DNA from: CBCPMX01 sp965120355
GTDB taxonomy: Bacteria > Bacillota > Clostridia > Oscillospirales > Oscillospiraceae
Length of the DNA stretch: 6,076 nt
Reading direction: 5' to 3'
Assembly: GCA_965120355.1 (NCBI GenBank)
Contig: CBCPMX010000004.1
Location: 1-6,076 of the forward strand
Part shown: piece after piece, positions 1 to 4,738 of the stretch
Numbering within the stretch: the first letter of the stretch is position 1
Layout: every line of letters starts with the position of its first letter
Program-made: the position numbers and the translations under genes
The notes under the pieces: model-generated
Database searches by the model: none
Told to the model about the DNA's origin: nothing
The model's input: only the letters and a program-made list of their open reading frames with translations

Positions 1-826
1 TCGCCGGAACGATGAGCCGGTATGTGCCCTGAGGCCACACCGCTGTCACGGAATCGTATCGGGGCGAGGCGGTCCACTGGGTGATCAAATAGGTGTTCAA
101 AGACATCGTCTGGCCCGGTGAAACCGTATAGGCCACCGCATCCCACCCGGAGATAGGCGTGAGGTAAGCGGCTGCGTCCAACAAAACCTCTACGTACTGT
201 TCCTGCCCCAGTTGGATGGTCTGGCCGGAATGGTTGGAGATGGAATAGGAAAACACCAATGCGCGATCTGTCTGGTCGTAGTCCGTGTCTACATGAAGGC
301 GTACATCTGTTTCGCTGTCCAATTGTACAGTGGTTGTGAACGGGGAGGGAGACAGAACGTCTCCCAAATTAAGGGTATTCCAATCCCATTCCTCTGCAAC
401 CCAAAATTCTGTGCGAAATGTGGTATCGCTGTTATATTCCTGAAAAGTCACGCGGTAGTGGCCGGCCGGTTCCTCCGAGGAGTCGATCAGATGGGCGACG
501 GAATAGTGGAATACACGGCTGCTTCCTATGACCATGGGTGTTTCAATGGACTCCCGGCTGGGTTCCGGTAAGACCGTCCATCCCGTCTCGGTCTCTTTTT
601 CAAGACAAACATCTCTGGAAATAGAGACAGCAGTTTCCTGGTTGTTGACGAGTAAGCATGCCGGGCTGGCCCCTTGCGGATATACACGCATGCTCATGCA
701 GACGACCAGTCCCTCGATGTCCGCTTCTCCACTTGGCGGCCGGGAAGGGAGGCCAAGCAAATGGCAAACAGCAAGAATACTGACTGTACTGACAAAAACC
801 ACAAGGAAATGTGACAGTTTACGCAT
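1..826 (-). CDS. Exported protein with two Ig-like domains, C-terminus beyond the window
   Basis: An uninterrupted minus-strand frame of 275 codons starts at an ATG (824-826) with a GGAGG box about 8 nt upstream and runs off the left edge. The N-terminus MRK is followed by a hydrophobic stretch (about residues 4-26), which could be a signal peptide or a single membrane anchor. Cys21 follows L-A-V, a poor lipobox because Val replaces the usual Gly/Ala/Ser, so lipidation is doubtful. Residues about 38-130 (YPQG, LVNN, CLEKETETGW, GHYRVTF) resemble the bacterial Ig-like domains of Firmicute surface proteins, where a strand ending LEK-x-x-x-G-W and a final G-x-Y-R-V strand are typical (Big_14-like, from memory). 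Residues about 172-275 look like a second copy, ending GTYRLIVP, so little may be missing. It lies 107 bp after the ACT gene on the same strand. The ligand or role is unknown. The frame is confident; the domain call is moderate. Confidence 0.72.
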   Translation of the reverse strand, partial: MRKLSHFLVVFVSTVSILAVCHLLGLPSRPPSGEADIEGLVVCMSMRVYPQGASPACLLVNNQETAVSISRDVCLEKETETGWTVLPEPSRESIETPMVIGSSRVFHYSVAHLIDSSEEPAGHYRVTFQEYNSDTTFRTEFWVAEEWDWNTLNLGDVLSPSPFTTTVQLDSETDVRLHVDTDYDQTDRALVFSYSISNHSGQTIQLGQEQYVEVLLDAAAYLTPISGWDAVAYTVSPGQTMSLNTYLITQWTASPRYDSVTAVWPQGTYRLIVPA

Positions 827-933
827 TTGCGAAACCTCCGCTATCTCCGGTTTGCCCGCTCGGATCCTTGCTGGAAACCTGTACCCATCCAATATTGGCT
901 GTAAGGGTTTTCGGAAAAATCATGCATTACGCA

Positions 934-1419
934 TTAGGAGAACGGAACTTCCTCCGCCTGGATCCCCATTGTTTCGGCGCACAGTTCCAGGGCGCGGTCC
1001 AGCTCGTGATCCTGCACCAGAATGGAGATATCCACGGTGGAGGTGGTGATCATAATGACCTGCACTTCGGACAGCAGGCTGAACACCCGGGCGGCCACGC
1101 CGGGGGTGTTGACCATATTGGCGTCATAAAAATTGAGCTTGCTCATGCCGCCGGAAATTTCGCACTTGAGGGACGGGTATTTGGGCTTCAATGCGTTGAT
1201 GACCGGCAGAAGCGTCCCCATGGCGTCCATGGAGATGGAAAAGGCGATGGAAATATTGCCGCCCTGGGGCGCGGTCTGGGAAATCATATCCACGTTGACG
1301 CCGTTTTCGGAAATGGCGGTGAGAATTTCACCGATGATCTGGCTGTCGCAGGGGACTTCCGGCAGGGTCACAAGGGCGATGTTGTGGCAATAGGTGATGT
1401 TGGAAATCGGTTGTGTCAT
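934..1419 (-). CDS. Free-standing double-ACT protein resembling the aspartate kinase regulatory region
   Basis: A 161-residue protein with two ACT-like units and no kinase domain. Unit one spans about residues 12-70 (ISENGVNVDMISQ, then NISIAFSI). Unit two spans about 92-153 (NTPGVAARVFSLLSE, VQVIMITTSTVDISILV, RALELCAETMGI). This order and these motifs match the C-terminal regulatory part of aspartate kinase (PGVAA-x-x-F, NI-x-MI-x-TSE-x-x-IS), which binds lysine or threonine in that family. The conserved kinase N-terminal half is absent, and the 3 bp upstream gap leaves no room for it. Its start is 3 bp after the dapB stop, and its GGAGG site lies inside the last dapB codons, so translation is probably coupled. 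By inference it is either a regulatory subunit for an aspartate kinase encoded elsewhere or an independent amino-acid sensor. Binding residues cannot be assigned with certainty from sequence alone. Confidence 0.88.
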   Translation of the reverse strand: MTQPISNITYCHNIALVTLPEVPCDSQIIGEILTAISENGVNVDMISQTAPQGGNISIAFSISMDAMGTLLPVINALKPKYPSLKCEISGGMSKLNFYDANMVNTPGVAARVFSLLSEVQVIMITTSTVDISILVQDHELDRALELCAETMGIQAEEVPFS

Positions 1420-1422
1420 GGT

Positions 1423-2181
1423 CTATTCCTCCGATACAAGCTGCTGCATATTGTACAAGCCCGGTTGGGTGCGGGTTGCCAGAAACCTGGCGGCCCGCAC
1501 CGCGCCGTTGGCGAAGATTTCCCGGGACATGGCGCTGTGCCGAAGCTCGATGACCTCGTCCCGGCCCGCGAAAATAATCTCGTGTTCTCCCACAATGGTG
1601 CCGCCGCGGACGGCGCTGATGCCGATCTCTGTCTTGGCGCGGGGCTGCCGCCTGCTGTGGCGGTCATAGGTATATTCCGCCTCATAGTTGACGGCGGAAG
1701 CTGCGGCGTCGGCCAGCATCAGAGCGGTGCCGCTGGGAGCGTCCACCTTCCGGTTGTGGTGCCGTTCCACGATCTCAATATCATAGCCCTCCAGCAGTTG
1801 GGCCGCTTTTTTGATAAGCTCCACCAACACGTTGACGCCCAGGCTCATGTTTGCGGACCGAAAAATGCGAAGGGTTTCCGCGGCCTTGTCGATGGCCTCC
1901 AGGTCCTGGGCAGAATAGCCGGTGGTAGCCAGCACTGCGCCGCAGTTGTGGGCCTTGCAGTAGCGCAGCAATCCCGGCAAAGCCTTGGGGGAGGAGAAGT
2001 CAATGATACAGTCGGCGTCTCCGCCAAACTCCATGGGGTCGGCATAGACGGGAAAGCTGTCCTGTTTGACGGTGTTGACGTCAAATCCTGCGACGATCCG
2101 GATGTCCGGCTCCGCCTGACAGAGTTGGGTGACAACACGGCCCATGTGGCCGTTACAACCGGAAATGATGACATTGGTCAT
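1423..2181 (-). CDS. dapB: 4-hydroxy-tetrahydrodipicolinate reductase
   Basis: DapB reduces 4-hydroxy-tetrahydrodipicolinate to tetrahydrodipicolinate with NAD(P)H, a cytoplasmic step of the diaminopimelate/lysine pathway. The 252-residue product has the Rossmann motif GCNGHMG (8-14), DFSSP (61-65), ATTGYS (85-90) and SANMSLGVN. The family signature ERHHNRKVDAPSGTA (139-153) holds the catalytic His pair (His141/His142), Lys145 and the SGT substrate loop. The C-terminal part contains VRGGTIVGEHEIIFAG (191-206). It is slightly shorter than E. coli DapB (273) and close to Firmicute forms. The start at 2181 is fixed because the nucleotide-binding strand begins at residue 2, but the upstream site is only a weak AAAGAAAG. 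dapA lies 77 bp upstream, and the ACT gene begins 3 bp after its stop. No key residue is missing. Confidence 0.97.
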   Translation of the reverse strand: MTNVIISGCNGHMGRVVTQLCQAEPDIRIVAGFDVNTVKQDSFPVYADPMEFGGDADCIIDFSSPKALPGLLRYCKAHNCGAVLATTGYSAQDLEAIDKAAETLRIFRSANMSLGVNVLVELIKKAAQLLEGYDIEIVERHHNRKVDAPSGTALMLADAAASAVNYEAEYTYDRHSRRQPRAKTEIGISAVRGGTIVGEHEIIFAGRDEVIELRHSAMSREIFANGAVRAARFLATRTQPGLYNMQQLVSEE

Positions 2182-2258
2182 AAATACACCATTCTTTCTT
2201 TTGTGTTGGCGGCGGCGAAGTCCGCAGAGATCATGCCGTCACAGCGTCTGGATGGGGA

Positions 2259-3143
2259 TCACAGCAGGCCCTTGGCCTGCAGGGCGGCTTTGAGGGTATT
2301 CAGATTTTTTTCCTCCATGTCGCACAGGGGCAGACGGAGCTGACCCACGTCAAAGCCCATGAGATTCATGGCCGTCTTGATGGGAATGGGGTTGACTTCA
2401 CAAAACAGCGCGTCAATCAGCTGCATATAGCTGCACTGCAGTTTGGCAGCGGCGGAGAAATCGCCGTCCAGGCACAACTGGGCAATCTGAGCCGTTTCCT
2501 TGGGGCAGATGTTAGCCAGCACAGAGATCACGCCCTTAGCGCCCAGGGCCATGAGAGGGACAATCTGATCGTCGTTGCCGGACCAGATGTTCAGCGCATC
2601 GCCGCACAGTGCCATGGTTCTGGCCACCAGCCCCATATTGCCGGAGGCTTCCTTGACGCCGTTGATCATGGGGTGCTCAGACAGGATTTTGTAGGAGTCC
2701 GCTGTGAAGCCTACGCCGGTGCGGCTGGGGACGTTATAGAGAATGATGGGGGTATTGACCCGATCGGCAATGTAGGTGTAGTGCTGAATCAGCCCTTTTT
2801 GGGTGGCCTTGTTGTAATAGGGCGTCACCAGAAGGAGGCCGTCGGCACCGGCTTGATCGGCATGTTGGCTCAGAAGCAGAGCCGCCTGGGTGTCATTGCT
2901 GCCTGCGCCGGCAATGACCTTACAGCGTCCGGCGGTGTATTTGATTGTATACTCCACTGCCTCCATATGTTCTTCCAGACTTTGGGTAGAGCTTTCGCCG
3001 GTGGTGCCGCAGATGGTGATGGCGGCAGTGCCGTTTTCGATTTGGTAGTCGATGAGCTGAGACAGCTTCTCATAGTCGATGGCGCCGTTCCGAAACGGGG
3101 TGACGATGGCAACGCTGGAACCGGTAAAAATAGGATGCTTCAT
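2259..3143 (-). CDS. dapA: 4-hydroxy-tetrahydrodipicolinate synthase
   Basis: DapA condenses pyruvate with aspartate semialdehyde through a Schiff base, the first committed step to diaminopimelate and lysine. The 294-residue TIM barrel has the usual family length. It shows CGTTGESS (45-52) with Thr47/Thr48, TPYYNK (108-113) with Tyr110, YNVPSRTG (136-143) with Tyr136 and Arg141, and GVKEAS (162-167) with the Schiff-base Lys164. These align with E. coli Thr44/45, Tyr107, Tyr133, Arg138 and Lys161. At the E. coli lysine-feedback site, His56 and Asn80 are kept (His59, Asn83), but His53 becomes Leu56 and Glu84 becomes Ala87, so feedback by lysine may be weak (inference). The start at 3143 has GAAGGAG 7 nt upstream. 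It sits 35 bp after asd, and dapB follows after 77 bp. Confidence 0.97.
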   Translation of the reverse strand: MKHPIFTGSSVAIVTPFRNGAIDYEKLSQLIDYQIENGTAAITICGTTGESSTQSLEEHMEAVEYTIKYTAGRCKVIAGAGSNDTQAALLLSQHADQAGADGLLLVTPYYNKATQKGLIQHYTYIADRVNTPIILYNVPSRTGVGFTADSYKILSEHPMINGVKEASGNMGLVARTMALCGDALNIWSGNDDQIVPLMALGAKGVISVLANICPKETAQIAQLCLDGDFSAAAKLQCSYMQLIDALFCEVNPIPIKTAMNLMGFDVGQLRLPLCDMEEKNLNTLKAALQAKGLL

Positions 3144-3178
3144 ACAAACACTCCTTCAAAATTGAGATGCAGAGAAGA

Positions 3179-4270
3179 TCACTGCACATGGTCGATGTAG
3201 CCTTCGGCACACAGCAGCTCGGCCAGCAGGACCGCGCCGCCGGCAGCGCCGCGCAGGGTGTTGTGGGATAGACAGACAAACTTATAATCATATTGGGTAT
3301 CGGGGCGCAGGCGGCCTATGGAGACGGCCATGCCCCCCTCCAGATCCCGCTGGAGTTTGGTCTGGGGCAGATTGTCTTCCTCGAAATAGTGGAGGAACTG
3401 CTTCGGTGCCGAGGGCAGGGCCAACTCCTGGGGACGGCCCTTGTAGCCGGCCCAGATGGCTTTGATCTCGTCCATATCCGGCTTTTTGTCAAAGCGCATG
3501 AATACAGCCGCCATGTGGCCGTCAGAGACGGGAACCCGGAGGCACTGGGCGGTGACGGAGGGCCAATCGGTGTGGACGATTTGGCCGTTTTCAATGCTGC
3601 CCCAGATCTTCATGGGTTCCTGCTCGCTTTTTTCTTCCTCGCCGCCGATGTAGGGAATCACATTGTCCACCATCTCCGGCCAGGTGGCAAATGTCTTGCC
3701 TGCGCCGGAAATTGCCTGATAGGTGCAGACCAGAGCCTGATTCAGGCCGAATGGCTCGCGTAGGGGCGCCAGGGCTGGCACATAGCTCTGGAGCGAACAG
3801 TTGGATTTGACCGCAATGAACCCGCGCCGGGTACCCAGGCGGGCGCGCTGAGCGGGAATGATCTCCAAATGCCCGGAATTGACCTCGGGAATGACCATGG
3901 GTACGTCAGGTGTCATACGGTGAGCGGAATTGTTGGAGACCACGGGACACTCCAAGCGGGCGTATTTCTCTTCAAGCGCGCGAATGTCTTCTTTTTTCAT
4001 GTCTACGGCGCAGAAGACGAAGTCCACCTGGGCGGCAATTGCGGCAGCGTCTTCCTCAGCGTCCAGAACCGTCATGGATTTGGCCCATGCGGGAACAGGC
4101 GCGTCCAGCTTCCACCGGCCCTGGGCAAGCTCGCCATAGGGCTTGCCGGCGCTTCGGCTGCTGGCAGCCAAAACCACGCATTCAAACCAGGGGTGGCCGT
4201 CCATAAGGGTAAGAAACCGCTGGCCCACCATGCCGGTGGCGCCGATGATACCAACTTTATACTTTGTCAT
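3179..4270 (-). CDS. asd: Aspartate-semialdehyde dehydrogenase, archaeal/fungal type
   Basis: Asd reduces L-aspartyl 4-phosphate to L-aspartate 4-semialdehyde with NADPH, feeding lysine, threonine and methionine synthesis. The 363-residue protein has the nucleotide-binding GATGMVGQ motif (10-17), the catalytic SNCS (156-159) with Cys158, QAISGAG (185-191), DNVIPYIGGEEEKSEQE (202-218), RVPVSDGH (245-252) with the probable catalytic His252, and SHNTLRGAAGG near the C-terminus. This layout and length fit the archaeal/fungal-type Asd seen in many clostridia rather than the E. coli type. I chose the ATG at 4268-4270, which has GGAGGAG 9 nt upstream. A GTG at 4288 would add six residues but overlaps that ribosome-binding site. 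It is the first gene after the lysine riboswitch, so its transcription should fall when lysine is abundant. dapA follows after 35 bp. Confidence 0.96.
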   Translation of the reverse strand: MTKYKVGIIGATGMVGQRFLTLMDGHPWFECVVLAASSRSAGKPYGELAQGRWKLDAPVPAWAKSMTVLDAEEDAAAIAAQVDFVFCAVDMKKEDIRALEEKYARLECPVVSNNSAHRMTPDVPMVIPEVNSGHLEIIPAQRARLGTRRGFIAVKSNCSLQSYVPALAPLREPFGLNQALVCTYQAISGAGKTFATWPEMVDNVIPYIGGEEEKSEQEPMKIWGSIENGQIVHTDWPSVTAQCLRVPVSDGHMAAVFMRFDKKPDMDEIKAIWAGYKGRPQELALPSAPKQFLHYFEEDNLPQTKLQRDLEGGMAVSIGRLRPDTQYDYKFVCLSHNTLRGAAGGAVLLAELLCAEGYIDHVQ

Positions 4271-4279
4271 AGCTGTTAA

Positions 4280-4286
4280 CTCCTCC
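4280..4286 (-). promoter_or_regulatory. Ribosome-binding site that decides the asd start
   Basis: The minus strand reads GGAGGAG, then a 9-nt spacer, then the ATG at 4270. The in-frame GTG at 4288-4286 overlaps the first base of this site, and the longer reading would make the site encode Glu-Glu. Initiation at 4270 is therefore strongly favoured. Confidence 0.85.
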
Positions 4287-4327
4287 ACTTGACAATCCAG
4301 AATTGTGCTGGAAATCTATACACGGTG

Positions 4328-4363
4328 AAAAAAATAGGTCAGCAGGTTGAAAAACCGGCTGAC
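4328..4363 (-). terminator. Intrinsic terminator, expression platform of the lysine riboswitch
   Basis: The minus strand has two 11-nt arms, GTCAGCCGGTT (4363-4353) and AACCTGCTGAC (4348-4338), around a 4-nt loop. They pair at 10 of 11 positions, and CTA plus seven T residues (4334-4328) follow. It lies between the lysine aptamer and asd, 57 bp before the asd start, and no minus-strand gene upstream needs it. It is therefore best read as the conditional terminator. A possible antiterminator pairs CTGCTTT (4425-4419), which overlaps the 3' side of P1, with AAAGTCAG (4366-4359), which overlaps the 5' arm of this hairpin, leaving one bulged base. That pairing is short and tentative. Confidence 0.85.
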
Positions 4364-4422
4364 TTTGTAATATAATGACCGGGACAGCGCAATGCAGCAC
4401 CGCACGGCAGTATATTAAAAAG

Positions 4423-4592
4423 CAGATAGCTCTCCATCCTGTAGGGGATGACAGTCGAAAGATTCTTCATCATGACGACCAGGCCGCAGCCATCCGACTG
4501 GATACAGCCTTCGGCAAGCTCCCCTTTTACTGCGGCTCATGGGACCATCGGAATCCTGACCGCGCTACTGATGAAGATTGCGCCTCTATCTG
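4423..4592 (-). ncRNA. Lysine riboswitch (L box) aptamer upstream of asd
   Basis: This 170-nt minus-strand element matches the L box in conserved boxes, their order and pairing. P1 is CAGATAG (4592-4586) with CTATCTG (4429-4423). Just inside it is AGAGGCGC, then AGTA of the loop-E motif (4569-4566), AAAGGGG (4527-4521), GCCGAAG (4515-4509), a CTGG-containing P3/P4 segment, ACTGTC, and GGAGAGC before P1 closes. P5 is CATCC/GGATG (about 4450-4435), and P4 includes GTCG/CGAC. A TCCGA/TCGGA pair (4552-4548 with 4497-4493) fits the L2-L3 kissing contact. In this family lysine binding stabilises P1 and favours the downstream terminator, turning off lysine genes. Here it precedes asd-dapA-dapB-ACT, the expected target. 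One small departure is GCAGTAAAAGG where GCTGAAAGG is usual. The alignment was by eye, without a covariance search. Confidence 0.92.
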
Positions 4593-4601
4593 GTATTGTG
4601 C

Positions 4602-4618
4602 CGGCTGCGGAGCAGCCG
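4602..4618 (-). other. Perfect 5'-leader hairpin between promoter and aptamer
   Basis: CGGCTGC and GCAGCCG form a perfect 7-bp inverted repeat with a 3-nt loop. On the minus-strand transcript it would sit close to the 5' end, just before P1 of the riboswitch, where it could protect the 5' end or insulate aptamer folding (inference). Read on the plus strand it is followed by AACTTTTTGAT and resembles a weak terminator, but no plus-strand gene lies upstream to need one. Confidence 0.5.
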
Positions 4619-4629
4619 AACTTTTTGAT

Positions 4630-4658
4630 ATTGTACCACCGGCCAGACAGGCTGTCAA
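4630..4658 (-). promoter_or_regulatory. Sigma-A promoter of the lysine operon
   Basis: The minus strand has TTGACA (4658-4653), a 17-bp spacer and TACAAT (4635-4630). This is a perfect -35 box, optimal spacing and a five-of-six -10 box. The start of transcription would fall near 4622-4624, giving a leader of about 350 nt before asd that contains the 5' hairpin, the lysine aptamer and the terminator. Confidence 0.85.
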
Positions 4659-4673
4659 GGAATGGAGCATACA

Positions 4674-4710
4674 GAATCCAGTTGGATTTTTCAGGATTCT
4701 TGTTGAAAAT
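4674..4710 (+). promoter_or_regulatory. GGATT dyad cluster and weak promoter-like boxes upstream of the SpoIID gene
   Basis: AATCCAGTTGGATT (4675-4688) is an inverted repeat with 6-bp arms around a 2-bp centre. A further GGATT (4694-4698) sits 10 bp after the GGATT at 4684, on the same helical face, and GAATCC (4674-4679) with GGATTC (4694-4699) forms a second dyad. Within it, TTGGAT (4682-4687) and GAAAAT (4705-4710), 17 bp apart, could be a poor sigma-A promoter. CATACA at 4669 recalls a sigma-E -10 box but lacks a matching -35. Function is inferred only from position. Confidence 0.3.
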
Positions 4711-4726
4711 AGACATTTGTTCATGT

Positions 4727-4733
4727 AAGGAGG
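4727..4733 (+). promoter_or_regulatory. Ribosome-binding site of the SpoIID-family gene
   Basis: AAGGAGG lies 5 nt before the ATG at 4739-4741 and fixes the start of the signal-peptide-bearing protein. Confidence 0.85.
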
Positions 4734-4738
4734 ACAAT

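Noticed and set aside
758..826. Lipoprotein signal in the Ig-like protein
   Set aside because: Cys21 is preceded by Val rather than Gly, Ala or Ser, so the lipobox is poor. An ordinary signal peptide or membrane anchor is equally likely.
212..1049. Two overlapping plus-strand frames (212-571 and 528-1049)
   Set aside because: They are antisense to the continuous Ig-like protein gene, which has a ribosome-binding site, a hydrophobic N-terminus and repeated domain motifs.
811..2343. Plus-strand reading frame of 510 codons
   Set aside because: It is antisense to the ACT gene and dapB, its product is rich in His and Gly with no recognisable domain, and it arises from codon bias of the real genes.
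3293..4279. Plus-strand frames at 3293-3763 and 3869-4279
   Set aside because: Both lie opposite asd, whose catalytic motifs are intact, and neither product resembles a known family.
4271..4288. GTG start for asd giving six extra residues
   Set aside because: The GTG overlaps the strong GGAGGAG site that serves the ATG at 4270, and the Rossmann strand begins directly after that ATG.
4602..4629. Plus-strand intrinsic terminator
   Set aside because: The hairpin plus T-run has the right look, but no plus-strand gene lies upstream. It is better seen as a leader hairpin of the minus-strand transcript.
4375..4728. Plus-strand reading frame of 117 codons ahead of the SpoIID-family gene
   Set aside because: It has no ribosome-binding site, resembles no known family, and is antisense to the lysine riboswitch and its promoter, which explain the sequence better.
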